Shown: positions 45,084 to 57,665, counted from the stretch's first letter. The stretch: 64,000 bases of DNA from Diphasiastrum complanatum (GCA_029204225.1 CM055106.1:33576361-33640360), one strand, 5' to 3'. The notes: generated by a model from the letters alone, not told the origin. Program-made: numbers and translations.

Positions 45084-45550
45084 CTACTCAAAAATCAGCA
45101 TTTTTGCATGTGTAGAATTGATCTTTTGTAGGTCAAAACTCAATATAGGGTCAAATTTAGAAGATAGCATTGACTTGCCTTCTTTTATCAGATCGATACT
45201 GATGCTAAAGAGCAATGTATTGTTCACATACAAAGTAATAATGATAAAAGATTGTTGCACTGTCTTGAAGTAAACATTTGAATCTGAAGAGCTAGGTGTG
45301 TAGCCGTGATCAATAAGGAAAGTATTGATCCTTTGAAACCATGCTCGAACAAATTGCTTCAAGCCATAAAGTGCCATATGGAGTTTAACACATGATTGTG
45401 TTTACCCTTGATAATATAACCTTCGGGTTGCACCATGTAAATGTCTTCTTCAATAACTCCATTGAGATATGCTTCACAATTCATGTCGATTAACATCAGA
45501 TTGCCACAAGTACTCAACACATGATTATATGCAACAAACTTAGTACACAA
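45084..45550 (-). pseudogene. copia reverse transcriptase fragment
   Basis: On the minus strand, AYLNGVIEEDIYMVQPEGY (from 45550) and, after a frameshift, LYGLKQFVRAWFQRINTFL (from 45377) are RT. The catalytic box reads YVNN instead of YVDD. It is inactive and in opposite orientation to the LTR next to it. Confidence 0.85.
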
Positions 45551-48500
45551 AACTAATAAGAAGTACTCCAGGAATTCTTATTCCAATGACAGTAACTTCG
45601 TATAAAATTCTATGCATTAGATGTCCGCTCACTCATCAACTCCGCTCATCCCTAATCTGATCACCAGTTAAACTATAATGCAAGGTCCTTAGTGACACCT
45701 AGTTTTTATGTGTCCCACCATTGTCACACATTATTTCACAATAAGATTTTCATGAAGACAAATTTTGTACATCTACACAAACAGACTAATTGGATTTTTC
45801 AAATAGGAAAACTTTTCGTATTTAAATTTTTTGTTTTTGTCTTGTTTTGTGCCCCTGATAATTCTATAGCATCTTACAATCATGTGTTAGGATACGTAAG
45901 CCTAGCAATGAAGACATTGTTGGCTTGCATTCACAAGAAGAATATAAGGAAGAACTCCAAGTTCACTCAATTGCAAATGCTCCCAAAGGATCCAAATGAG
46001 GTTTAATGCCCTCTTATAGACAATCCATGACTTAACTAAACATAACTATCTTGAAGTCCAATTAGGCCTTATTAGCCCTTGTTAAGTCTGCTTTAAGACT
46101 CCTTTGGCTTGTTATCCTTATTTGAGGCTTTTTGAGAAAATTGCCTTCATTCTTAAGGCTAATAATTCCTTTTGGGCCCAACAAAGCTTATAGTGCACAT
46201 TATTATGCACTTGTAAGAAATATCTATTTAAGATACATTAATGTCATGCACAAATGGCATTTCATTTGTTGACATTTCTAGTGTATTGAAGTCACTTTAA
46301 TAATGACAAAGTTAATGGGTGATTGGCTCTATTATCCTAAACTAGCCAAGTTTTTCCATTTTCCATTGATGCCTTGATTAGTATGAGTATTCAATTTGCA
46401 TTCTTTTGTTAGAATTGCATGTTTTCTAATAAAGAACTTGGTAACTAGCTCATTTGCTTTGATTGAAATTGCAACCAATTTTATGTTTAACATTCATATT
46501 CTTTTCGATTGTAACATGTATATTGACTTACACAATATTCAATAAATGATGTCTTTCTCAAGATTGAAGTACTTGCTGACTTCATATGGCTCGGGAGTGA
46601 AAGTTCATGCGACATTACAATGCTCCATCATATTCTTTTGCTATGTGAGGGCATGATATAAAGGTGGTAGTTTACAAGTTGACTTACATAGCTTCAATAA
46701 CCCATCAAGCTTGCCTTGAAGTTTTTGACTAGTTTGTATAATATTTTATTGTGGAGAATTTCAAACAATGTCTCTCTTTTTTAGGAAAAGTAGCTAAAAA
46801 GAGACACAATATAAAAGTGGTAGTTTACAAGCTGACCAATATAACTTCAAGCTTGTTATAGAGGTTTTGGCTAGTTTGTATAATATTTTGTTGTGGCGAA
46901 ATAGTGTCTCTCTTTTTTGGAAAAAGTAGCTAAAAGCATCCATGCTAGTGGTTGACTTCACATATATTCATTATTATTATTGTCTTATGACTATAAGTTA
47001 ATGGATTTTACAAATGTGTAGCCTATATTAGGAACCAAGATGACATTTTTACCTCATTTCTCATTGAAATCAATAGTTTTAATGTTTGGTTGCCTTAGTT
47101 GCCTTAACTATCCAATCATGACTTTATGCTATGCTTCCTATGCAAAGATTGATTGATTGATTACCAAGTAAGTACATATCATTAGAGCATTATATACAAG
47201 TAAACATTAATGAGTTTTTCCAGTTTTGTACCAAAGCTCACCTTTACATTGAATTTCTTTTAGATATCTTGTTGTTTGAGTATTTGCCAACTTGTAATAG
47301 ATATAGAATTTCAATGAGAAAATTTTCATCAACTAATTTGGGACTATAAAGAACTATATGATCATGCACTTGTAGTCTAAATTTGCTATAAAATACTACT
47401 ACATTCATGGTGCACATACAAATCTAGTTTCAACTACATATTTATTATGTTGTCTTGAGCATATTCACATGGTATCTCAAGCACTTTGAAACAAGTTACG
47501 TTCATATTTATGCTTTTGCTTTCCAATATTGAATTTTGCTATTTATTTTATATAAAAATAAATTATCATTTTCACATTCTATCATAAGCATGTCATGAAC
47601 AAATCATACAAAAGTACTTAATCATATATTATGTTTATGTTTTCTGAAGTGATTGAGCATTGTTTTTTTTAATGGTTATTTATCATTAAAATCTATGAAT
47701 AGCTCTAAGAAATAAAACTTTGCTTTCACATTTGATTGTGTTCAACTCCACTTGAAGTAGATAAAATGGAGATTGTCATTCTACATCATTCCAAGGTGAC
47801 TCATGTGAATTTAAATTTTTGATTTAAAATTGTCAAGATGCTTGTAGCTCCACAAAGAATAAAATCAAACAAAGACACACATGGAGACATCAAAGGAAAG
47901 AAAAAGCCTACCCTATACCAAACAAGAGAGACATGACAACAAGGCATTATTGGTATAATAGCAACTATAAAGCTAATTGGATTGGTGCAATCAAATTGAT
48001 TAGCCAATTTGGTTAAGAATGATTCACTTGTATGATCCTATGTTATTTGAAGACTCTAGAAAAAAGTGATTCAAAAATATCCAATTCCAAGCTAATCATA
48101 TTGCTATTATGAAACAAAAGGGGAATATAGGTCATGTGTTTTCCTAAATTAGTCAAAATATTCTTCGAATTTTTTTTAAAATTTACTTGAATGTGGCTCA
48201 AGTCTTATGATACAAAATTGGAATTTGCCTCAATTTTCATGCGAATTTTGTTCAAAAATGCTTTAAATTTCAATTGTATAATTTATTCAAACTTTGTTCA
48301 AACATCTTCAATTCAAATTTTAATTTTATTCGACACTCCTTCAAATTAAATTATTCAGATCTCTTCTATTCGAATTCGAATCTTATTTGAATCTCACATG
48401 TGTCAATTAGTACTATCTGAAGTACTTCTACATACTTTGTGGTTGAAATAGACCGTTTTTCTTATCACAAACTCGGAGATGACTTTTTTATGGTGATCAT

Positions 48501-49540
48501 ATATGAAAAATAATACACATTAAGTGCAATTAGATCATTGGGACCTATGTTATTCTAGGATAATAGGTTTTATGGTATTTGTATAAAGAGAAGTCAAAAA
48601 ATCGCCATCTTGAATAAACAAACAATGGAATGTTAGTCTTCCAACGTTGTCATAGCTAGAAACTCCAAAGTTGTAGACTTGAAACTCCTTAGAGTTTTAT
48701 GTTTCTACTCTTTGTAGTCTAGAAAACAAAATTGTTGACAGATCCTCTGCTTGGGAGGATCTGTTTACTAATATCTTCTTACTTATAGGTTGTGTTTGTG
48801 CTCTGCCTATCAACAGAAATTGTGGGCACTTGTTTTAGATTATCTATTTTGTTTCAAAGCCCAAGCTCAAGCAGAGGAGATTGGTTATCATTGTAGTATT
48901 GTCCTGCTTGTCAGAGGACACTCAGATTGGTCACTCTTGCACTGAAGCACATGCATAAACGACTACAATCAGTCAATCATGCATGCCAACACGTTCAACC
49001 ATCAAATCAACATGCAAAATCATTGAACAATGATTGACATCCTACTCTACTGCTACAACAACAAGTTACAATCAGATTCTAAACACTACTATACTTGCAT
49101 AACATAAAACAAGAAACAAGAAACTATTCTACAACATTTTAGAAGTCCAAGAATCAAGAAACCAACTAGTCTTTTGATTATTGGACATCCCAAGAACATT
49201 AAGAACATGGTTGTAAGGGGATATGCAAGAATTACATCACAAACCCAACCTATTTAGTTTACCTAAATGCTGATTCCTACATTAATCCACAAACAAGAAA
49301 GAAAATCTAATCCACTCTAGGAAAGCAGAAAAACTAATCCACTCTACTATCCACAACCACACACAAAGGATGGAAGGGCAAGACCATGAATGCATCACTC
49401 AAGAAACAAGCATGATCAAGGAGCTCAATGGATGCACCAAACTCGTGGGGGATCTTCTCATTTCAGCATGGAGTAGATACAATACACAAAAAGCTCCTCT
49501 TCTCAAAGAGGGAGTCTCTTAAATAAGCAAGACATATTAG
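45551..49540. other. long AT-rich unassigned region
   Basis: About 4 kb with no recognisable gene on either strand. The segment 45692-46006 holds a 104-codon open frame without motifs. Apart from the direct repeat at 46656-46937 no organised structure is seen. Confidence 0.4.
46656..46937. repeat. ~140-bp direct repeat
   Basis: The order GTGGTAGTTTACAAG.TGAC..A.ATA.CTTCAA, CAAGCTTG, TAGTTTGTATAATATTTT.TTGTGG and TGTCTCTCTTTTTT.GGAAAA.GTAGCTAAAA occurs twice, at about 46656-46797 and 46810-46937. It is a local tandem duplication that has since diverged. Confidence 0.75.
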
Positions 49541-49544
49541 TTCT

Positions 49545-50190
49545 AGTACTACATCCAAGCAGGCATGGGATACTTTAACTAATATCTATGAAACTCGGGA
49601 TGTTACTTTAAGGCTCTATATAAGGAAGAAGTTTTTTGATGATTAAGTGTTGGAATATTGCACAACAAATGATCATATAAATTACCTTAGATCCATTTTG
49701 AATCAATCAACAGTTATAGACTCTTCAATATCTGATTCAGATGATTTATTCACATTATTATCTAGTTTGCCAAATTGTTATGAACATCTAGTAATGTTGG
49801 TTTCCACACCACCAAAGTACTTTATTATCTACAAAGAAGCATCACAGAAAGCATTTTGAGAATTCTAAATCTTGTGCCTCTGCCAACGATATTAGTGGAA
49901 ATCAGATTTTACAGCAAAGCCTACTTCAACTCCAAAAAAATAGAAATTGCTTTGCAAGTGTTATAAGAAACTTGGTCATGATATTAAATGTTGTAGAAGC
50001 ACAACATTCATATGAGAGAAAAAGACAACAACAACATCAAAATGCCGCTATTGATCATCAAGGCCCTTCTTCTACATTCAAGATCATAAGCAATTTATGC
50101 TCAAAGCTTCATTATTTTTTAACAAAGAGTTTTGGAACCTCAACCCAACACATGAATGTGAAAAATAAGAGATCAAAACCATTTCATCAA
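49545..50190 (+). pseudogene. copia gag fragment
   Basis: AWDTLTNIYETRDVTLRLYI, then after a stop an open segment (49647-49859) with LFTLLSSLPNCYEHLVML are typical of the UBN2-type domain of copia gag. A damaged knuckle (CKCYKKLGHDIKCC) is at about 49942-49992. No LTR or PBS was identified next to it. Confidence 0.7.
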
Positions 50191-50411
50191 TGATCTTTAG
50201 CCAAATTTGGTTGCACATCGAGAAATAGCTAGAAGATAGAAATTACTACTTTATGCATGCTAGAACTTAGAAAGACACAAAGATCTGATCATAGACACTT
50301 AGATATGGCTTAGTATTGTACCTTTCCATACATCAGTAGTATAGTATTGTAATTCCCATGTGTGAAAGCTATATCAACATTCTACACATAGAAACTCAAG
50401 ATATCAAGAGA

Positions 50412-50462
50412 GAAACACATGAGATGTAGAAACACATGAGATGTAGAAACACAAGAGATGAA
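50412..50462. repeat. 17-bp tandem repeat x3
   Basis: GAAACACATGAGATGTA occurs twice and a third copy is changed to GAAACACAAGAGATGAA. A short local slippage repeat. Confidence 0.8.
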
Positions 50463-50479
50463 TTCTCCACAAAGAAATT

Positions 50480-51791
50480 TTTTTTGATGATTATGTCTCC
50501 ATGTAGGTTCGGGTGCCATCAACACTTCTTTCCTAGGTTTTTGTGTTCCTAGAGATTCTATTTCGATAAGATTAACTGGTGATTGTTCCTCATGCACCTT
50601 GAACTTTCCTTTTTCAACCGTAGTAAATTTATGATCCTTTTGTAGAAAATGTGCTTGCCTTGATGGACCCTCATTACTAGGCTCCGAAATTCTATGGTTA
50701 ATTGGTCTTGGTTTGATTCCTATTGTTTAAGGCTTCCCTTATATTCCAAAATCTATCCTCCAAATGGCCCGTTTTCTGACACTATCAACATTGTGTTTGG
50801 GAAATTTCGGTTCAGATGATTGCCTTGGCAATAGCGACACACCAAGCTTGGTGGAGCATCTAAGGGACATCTTTGTCCTATCATGTTTTGTTGTCGCTTT
50901 AGGAAATTTACATCTGCACCTAAAGTTGAGATGTTTTCATGCATCACATCCATATACCCTTTCGCATGGCATTCACATCATGAATTCCAATATTAGATCC
51001 TGTGCTTTCGTATCCTTGTTCTCCGTGTGTGTTCTTGGGTGGCAAAACTTGCCTTTGGTTTAGTGCGTCACTCTGTAGTTCATCGGAATGGCTCTATTTT
51101 GTGGCATGTGTTGTGCTATCGACAGTGCGGGTGGTATGTGTGGTCCATATTGACCATGGCCCGTATTCAGGGGTGTTTCCCAATATCACTTCCAAGGTTT
51201 AGGCTATTTACTGCATGAGATATTTTTGATGCTTGAGCCATCGTTATCTGTTTCTTTGGCTATCACTGCTTTTTCTACAGCTTCTTCTAGAGTCTAGAAA
51301 TTAGTATGTCTCACTATCAGCTGCAGGTCACTTTTCAATCCTCGTAGAAAAAATGTCAATAGGAGTTATGGGGGAAGAGCTACCTTGACTCCTACTTGGC
51401 GAGATAATTTGGATAATTGTAGCCTATACTGTCTTACGCGCTCTCCCTCTCCCTGCTGGATGGAGGTTGACGTGAATAATAGGCCATCAGTTGTTCGATG
51501 AGGGACAAACTTTGCTAAGAACATCCTATGAAAGGTGTCGATATTTGCAACAGATTGTTTGGGGAGGCTATAATACCACTTCCTAGCTGTTCCAGTCAAG
51601 GTGCTCGCAAAATACATCATTAGGTGACACGGGTTTGAGATCCTATTTATATGACAAGCTGTCCAAAAGGCATTTACATGATCTTCAGCCCCTTCATATG
51701 GTGTCCCGTGGTATTCAGGGGTCGTACCTTTGAATTTAGGCAATGGTTCTAAATTAACGGGTATAATTATAGGTTCTGTTACCCTTGCCAT
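50480..51791 (-). pseudogene. Ty3/gypsy gag, broken
   Basis: Minus-strand ATG at 51789-51791 opens MARVTEPIIIPVNLEPLPKF. The capsid-type retrotransposon gag domain follows to 51366: YFASTLTGTARKWYYSLP and IDTFHRMFLAKFVPH. Beyond a stop, FFLRGLKSDLQLIVRHTNF and TLEEAVEKAVIA continue it. A zinc knuckle (CRYCQGNHLNRNF) is at about 50800-50840. Protease and the rest of pol are absent. The gag abuts a plus-strand copia RT at about 51846, a junction of two unrelated element types. Confidence 0.85.
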
Positions 51792-51845
51792 GATTTTTGG
51801 GTGGGTAATCTCATTTGTAGCTACTGGTTCTCTGTTGTTGGCTAC

Positions 51846-52158
51846 ATAGCGAAGGGATTTTCTCAGAGTATTGACTACTCTGAAACCTTCTCTCCTGTCG
51901 TCAAACATTCGTCCCTACGTTTGTTATTTGCATATGCAGCAGCTTATGACCTCAGGATCCACATTGTGGATGAGAAGATAGCCTTCTTGCATGGTGAACT
52001 AGACGAAGAGGTCTATATGGAGCAACCCCCAGGATTTGTCTCAAATTCACTTCCTGACTATGCACACAGAATGCATAGAAGCATCTATGGTCTGAAACAA
52101 TCAGTCCAACAATGGAACAAGAAGAAAGATCAAGCCCTGAAATCATTAGGATTCAAGT
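51846..52158 (+). pseudogene. copia reverse transcriptase fragment
   Basis: IAKGFSQSIDYSETFSPVVK, GELDEEVYMEQPPGF and SIYGLKQSVQQWNKKKDQA are copia RT up to just before the catalytic YVDD, which is missing. It ends where the truncated copia-5 LTR begins. Confidence 0.85.
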
Positions 52159-52197
52159 GGTATCTAGCCATAGGCTAGTCTAGTAGTCTACTCCTAG

Positions 52198-52236
<39 letters not shown>

Positions 52237-52374
52237 GGGTTCAGGATAAATTTGTACATTTAATATTCAGTATAATTTAGTGTGATAGAGTGATATCGCG
52301 TGTTCTTCTTCCGCCTCCTTACTTGGTGACTGCTTATGGTGAATGCTTCATGTTGCATATCTGATTTTTTGAAA
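52155..52374 (+). repeat. copia-5 5' LTR, truncated
   Basis: TAGCCATAGGCTAGTCTAG to TTTTTTGAAA, matching 57478-57665. Its CT run (about 52200-52233) is much longer than the CT run in the 3' LTR. Confidence 0.9.
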
Positions 52375-52386
52375 TGGTATTAGAGC
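52375..52386 (+). other. copia-5 primer-binding site
   Basis: TGGTATTAGAGC, one base away from the usual initiator-tRNA-Met-complementary TGGTATCAGAGC. Confidence 0.85.
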
Positions 52387-52927
52387 TAGGATAGTCTTGC
52401 GTGCCTGATCACTGGATACAACTTGTCACAGTATTTGCAATGAAGTGAGAAAGTCTTTCACAGGAGGTGAAAGCTTGGAGAGACAAAAATGGCTGGAAGA
52501 AATCCTTCTTGGTATATTTTGCGGGTTTTGGCGTCAGAAACATTAGTGGGGAATGAAAACATAGTCTTGGAGGCATTAGAAAGGCCAAGACAACATCAGA
52601 CAGATTGAAAATCTGTTGAGTGGGGAGATATATTTTTTTACAATACTCCCTAATTTTTGTGAAAAGTGCCATTGGTCAGAGAGTTATGCCAAAAAATCCC
52701 TGATCTGTTTGTTTGGGGTACTGCAAATCACACCAGATAGTGTCTAGTACTGCCATTCAGAGTTTTGAGGCTTCATACTTTTCACAAGACTGATCTCTGT
52801 TTGTTTGAAAGAACATTCGCTTTGAAATTTTTGCAAAGAGGAGGCAGCGTACCTACCGCATCGAAGTGGGAAATCTAGAACATTCCCTTTGAAAGTTCTT
52901 ATATTCTCTCTACTTTTCATCTTGATC

Positions 52928-53110
52928 CGTACCAATATAACATATCCATACCAATATCGGATCGACGTGCCAAAGGTAAAGAAAATCCTGAACAGTCATA
53001 CATCCGCGCTCATACCGATATCGCATATCCATACCAATATCGAATCCACACGCGCGAGCTAAAGACAATCCGAAGCAGTCGTGTATCTGCGCGTTGTACC
53101 GATATCAGGT
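52928..53110 (+). repeat. ~84-bp tandem repeat in the copia-5 leader
   Basis: Two units share (G/A)TACC(A/G)ATAT..CATATCCATACCAATATCG(G/A)ATC, CTAAAG(A/A)...AATCC, CAGTC.T..ATC.GCGC. They start near 52928 and 53011, and a partial third (TACCGATATCAGG) starts near 53096. The repeat lies between PBS and gag. Confidence 0.75.
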
Positions 53111-53176
53111 GTACAACAATAAATATACAGTTCTGTGGTGTGATAAATTTTGTGATCTAGACTCATCTATCTAGTA

Positions 53177-54180
53177 ATGGCAACTCTAAGTGAGAGTGTC
53201 CTTAATGAGTCAAGCAACTTGGAAGGAGCCGACAACTATGCAATTTGGAAATTCAAACTAAAGAACATTTTGATTGAAAAAGAGCTATGGGAGATCGTGA
53301 CAGGTGAAGAGACAAGGCCAATGATTGAAGAAGATCAGTGGCATTTGACAAGAGAAAACAGATAGCACAAAATGTCATCAACTTATCAGTTAGAGATGCA
53401 ATTATTCCTTATATTTCAGATTCAGAAGGACCAAAAGAGGATATATTGAAGGCATTGTTTGAAATGACAAACACATCTCAAATACTATTTCTGAAGATGA
53501 AGTTGTATACATTGCGGATGGATGATGATGCAACTATTGCTGATCACATACTAAAGATCAAAGAGATTCGTGACCAAAGAGCAGCAGTTGGAGAGCGGGT
53601 ACAAGACCGTGAGATCGTGCAATTGACACTAAATAGTCTGAGTGAGTCACATTAGATGTTTGTGATGAGTATAGCCACAAGAGAAAATCTTCCAACCTAT
53701 GAAGAACTACGTGGATTGCTTTTACAGGAAGAGCAACATCAAGAGAACTTGAATCATCGTAACATGTGCTATGATCAAGCTCTTACAATTAGAGGACGAG
53801 GCGGAAGATTTGGCCGTGGAAGGTATTAATCGAGAGGAGGAAACTCAAGCTGGGAATCATTTCAACAATTTCATGAGCAAGTCAATGATACTCCAAATTG
53901 AGGCAATTGGAATCAATGCCGAGGTCAAGAATGCGGCTATTCTAGACAAAATAAACCTAGAAATTGTAGGTACTACAACAAACCTGGCCATTGGAAGCAT
54001 GAATGCTTCAAGTAAAAAGAAGGAAATAAAACAAAGAAAAGGCAAATGGCAAGCAGACAATTATGCTGATCAACATCAATTTGATGATGATTATTATGAA
54101 GACAAATATGGTGATCAACATCGATACGATGATGAACAATATAAAGATGATACAGGTGAAAGTTCAAACTTGTTCATTAC
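53177..54180 (+). pseudogene. copia-5 gag, broken
   Basis: ATG at 53177 opens MATLSESVLNESSNLEGADN, then YAIWKFKLKNILIE. A frameshift near 53340 leads to 53338-53655 (ALFEMTNTSQILFLKMKLY), typical copia gag. A further break precedes the basic region. The zinc knuckle at 53957-54010 reads CRYYNKPGHWKHEC, with the second Cys replaced by Tyr. Confidence 0.85.
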
Positions 54181-55815
54181 ACCATTAATGAAAAGTGATG
54201 AAGCCAAGGATACCTGGTATATTGATAATGGTGCATCCAAGCACATGACTTCAAGGAAAGAGTGGTTTTCAGAACTCAAGAAAACTCACAATGATGATGA
54301 AGTTGGACAAGCTGATGGCCAATTGCTATCTGTTAAAGGAAAGTGTGGTTTTTCGAACTAAAAAAAACTCACAATGGTGATAAAGTTGGACAAGCCGATG
54401 GCCAATTGCTATCTGTTAAAGGATTTGGAGTGGTACCGGTGAAGCTAGCCAACAGAATGATAAAGTGAATAACCAATGTGCAATATGTTCATAGTTTAGC
54501 CAACAATTTACTATCAGTTGGGACGATGGCTGACCAACAACTCAAGGTTGAGTTTGATAGCGACAAACGTCTCATCAAGGACATCAAGAATCACTACAAA
54601 GTGATTGCTACAGGAGCTAGAGTCAATGGATATCGACTCTACAAATTGAATGCGAGATCTTTTACTCAAGCTATGGTAAGCATTGTTGATAGTCGAAGTG
54701 ACCTTTGGCATCAAAGGTTTGGTCATATTCATGCTCAAAGCTTGCAAATCCTTAAAAGAGGTAATCTAGTCGTTGGAATGCCTGATATCTCTTTTGGAAT
54801 TTTTTTTTGTGAGGGTTGCATTTTGGGAAAACAACACAGAGAGAGATTTCCCAAAGGTGGAACAAAAAGAGCCAATGGCATTCTTGATCTTGTTCATAGT
54901 GATCTGTGTGGATCAATATAAACAAGGTCCATTAGTGGCTGTTACTATTTCATCACATTCATTGATGACCACAATAAACATATCTGGATTTACTTCATAA
55001 GCAATAAATTTGATGCTTTTGCCAAGTTTAGAGAGTTCAAGGCTCTAGTTGAAAAACAAACAGGTTGTTATATTAAGATTCTCAGATCAGATGGTGGTGG
55101 TGAGTATTTTCAAACAGAGTTTATAGATTTTTGCAAGGATCAGGGGATCAAGAGACAAACTACTGCACCCTATTTACCACAATAGAATGGAGTTGCAAAA
55201 TGGAAGAACAGATCCATTGTGGAGATGGCTAGGGCAATGCTTAAGAGCAAGGATTTGTCATATACCTTTTGGGCAGAAGCATGCAACACAGCTACTCATA
55301 TCTTGAATCGGTGTCTTACGAAGTCCGTGGAGGGTAAGACACTTTACAAAGCTTTTACTGGAAAGAAACCTAATGTTTGTCATTTACGAGTATTTGATTC
55401 TGATGCTTACACTCATGTGCTTGATGAAAAATGAAAGAAACAGGATGCGAAAGCTGTTATGTGTATTTTTCTTGGATATGATGAAAAAGCCAAGGCATAC
55501 ATGATGTATGACTTTGATGCACAAAAGATCGTGATTTCCAAAGATGATACTTTTGATGAGATGGGTCAAAATGACTAAATAAAATTGACAATTGATTCCT
55601 TTGATGATAAAGCCAAAGTACAGGTGAAGAAAGAAGTTGATGTCAATATGGAAGAGCCAATTGAAAAAGAATGGGTTAATAATGAGACTCCTAGGAGAGT
55701 GCCTAAGTGGTACTTGTCAGTAATAGGTGATGCTGATAAGGGAGATACTCCCGAACAAGTGAGTAGGGAGAGCTTAGGAGATCAAGCAAAAATCAAAAAC
55801 CTCCAGCTCGACTAG
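54181..55815 (+). pseudogene. copia-5 protease and integrase, broken
   Basis: The protease site is DNGA (54224-54235) instead of DSGA. An imperfect tandem duplication of about 75-80 bp follows (54266-54341 and 54350-54422). The GAG-pre-integrase has DLWHQRFGHIHAQS and CEGCILGKQHRERFP (54700-54860). The integrase core has LVHSDLCGSI (54889-54918), then TAA. FITFIDDHNKHIW, LRSDGGGEYFQTEF and a stop within LPQ-NGVAK follow. VEMARAMLKSKDLSYTFWAE and TATHILNRC complete the core half. The linker ends at 55815. Confidence 0.88.
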
Positions 55816-55818
55816 AGA

Positions 55819-56700
55819 ATGAATCTAGCTCTGATGGGATCCATTTTTACGGCTGAAGAATCTAAAACTTTTAATGAAGAAAAAGAACACAAGGAGTGGC
55901 GTGCAGCTATGGAAACTAAAATAGAGGCTATATCGAAGAACAAAATGTGGAACTTGGTTGAGCTACCTGATGGTAAGACGCCTATCACATGTAAGTGGAT
56001 CTACAAGATGAAGTATGGAGAGGATGGGCAAATAAAAAAGTACAAGGCATGGCTAGTTGCAAGAGGTTTTGATTAGCAAGAAAGTATAGACTTTGAGGAG
56101 ACCTTTGCACCTGTAGCCAAAATGGCAGCTATTCGTTCTATCATTGCAATTTTTGCTTTCTATGGTTGGAAAATCCAGCAAATGGATGTCAAATCTACTT
56201 TTCTTAATGGAGTGTTGGATGAAGAGGTATATTTAGAGCAACCTCAAGGGCTTGTTGAGACAGGGAGAGATTATTTGGTTCGTAAACTCAACAAAGCCAT
56301 ATATGGATTGAAGCAAGCGCCACGAGCGTGGTACTCTTGCATTGATGAACACTTCAAGCAAAGGAAAATGGGAAAGAGTGATGCTGATCCTAATCTTTAC
56401 ATTCTTAGGCAAAACTCAGATATAGTGTTCGTTGTCCTCTATGTTGATGATTTGATTATTACAGGAAGTAATATGAGCTTAGTTGATGAAATCAAATCAT
56501 ACCTTTCCAATACCTTTGACATGAGTGATTTAGGATTGATGCATTATTGTCTCGGTATTGAACTTTGGCAAAAGGAAGGCAATGTTATTCTTATGCAAAG
56601 CAAGTATGTACGAGATTTATTGTATGTCTAATATGCAAGATTGCAAGTCATTAAGTACTTCAATGGAGGCCAATACCAAACTTTTAGCATTTGAGCCGAG
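55819..56700 (+). pseudogene. copia-5 reverse transcriptase, broken
   Basis: EWRAAMETKIEAISKNKMW, ITCKWIYKMKYGEDG, a stop after ARGFD (56072-56074, probably Gln), FEETFAPVAKMAAIRS, STFLNGVLDEEVYLEQPQG, AIYGLKQAPRAWY and the intact catalytic box YVDD at 56440-56451. LGLMHYCLGIEL follows and a frame break ends it near 56631. Among RT copies here only this one and copia-4 keep YVDD. Confidence 0.9.
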
Positions 56701-57384
56701 AAAGTTGATGCATATTTATATAGGCAGTTAGTGGGTAGTTTAATCTATTTGTCACACACACACCCTGATATTGCTTATGCTGTTGGTGTGGTAATTCAAT
56801 TTATGCAAGAACCTAGTCAGACTCACTAGAAAGATGCGAAACATATTTTGAGATATGTTCGAGGCATGTTAAATTTTGGCTTGAAGTATGATCAGTCTGA
56901 GGCCCTAATGTTGGTAGGTTATACAGATGCTAATTGGGCATGAAATATTGATGATAGACAATCTACCAGTGGTCATACTTTTAGCTATGGTATAGCTGCT
57001 ATTTCGAAGCAACCTATAGTAGCCTTATCTTTGATGGATGCTGACTATCGTGCACTTAGCAATGCTATAGAAAAGGTAGTATGGTTGCGAAGATTGCTTA
57101 CTGATTTGGGTCAATCACAGTTGGATGCTACAACTATATATTGCGACAACAAAAGCTGTATCCATTTTGCCAGAAACCCAATTCTACATGCTCGAACAAA
57201 ACACATCGAGATACATCATCACTTTGTTTGAGAGAAAATAATTGATGGCACCATTGATCTAGTTTTTTGTAAATATGAAGATCAAGTGGCTGATATTTTT
57301 ACTAAGTCTTTAGATAAATGTAAATTTGAGAATCTTCATAGTCTCTTAGGAATAGAAGAATGTAATTTTATCATTGAGGGAGAG
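56701..57384 (+). pseudogene. copia-5 RNase H and polypurine tract
   Basis: YTDANWA then TGA (Trp or Cys codon lost, 56941-56943), NIDDRQSTSGHTF, LMDADYRALSNA, IYCDNKSCIHFARNP and HARTKHIEIHHHFV are the RNase H motifs. VADIFTKSLDKCKFENL is the standard pol end. GAGGGAGAG (57376-57384) is the purine tract before the 3' LTR. Confidence 0.88.
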
Positions 57385-57665
57385 TGTTAGAAATCAATGA
57401 CAAACTTCATTGTTACACTTCTTAGTTATTGTTTACAATCATGTACTTTATTATTGACAGCTATTACCAGTTGTAACTAGCCATAGGCTAGTCTAGTAGT
57501 CTACTCCTAGGTTCTCTCTCTCTATCAGGGTTCAGGGTTTATTTGTACATTTTACATTTAGCATGATTTAGTGTGATAGAGTGATATTGCGCGTTCTTCT
57601 TCTGCCTCCTTACTTGGTGATTGTTTATGGTGAATGCTTGATGTTGCATATCTGATTTTTTGATA
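57385..57665 (+). repeat. copia-5 3' LTR
   Basis: Starts TGTTAGAAATCAATGAC after the purine tract and ends near TTTTTTGATA, about 281 bp. It is a short LTR compared with the others here. Confidence 0.85.

Larger units (their letters stand above)
52155..57665 (+). mobile_element. copia-5: nearly complete Ty1/copia element, 5' LTR truncated
   Basis: The order is truncated 5' LTR, PBS, leader, gag, protease, integrase, RT, RNase H, purine tract and 3' LTR. The 5' LTR lacks about the first 95 bp present in the 3' copy, being fused to an RT fragment at 52155, so no TSD can be read. Proteins are collinear with full-length copia pol but contain many stops, several at Gln or Trp codons. Confidence 0.92.
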
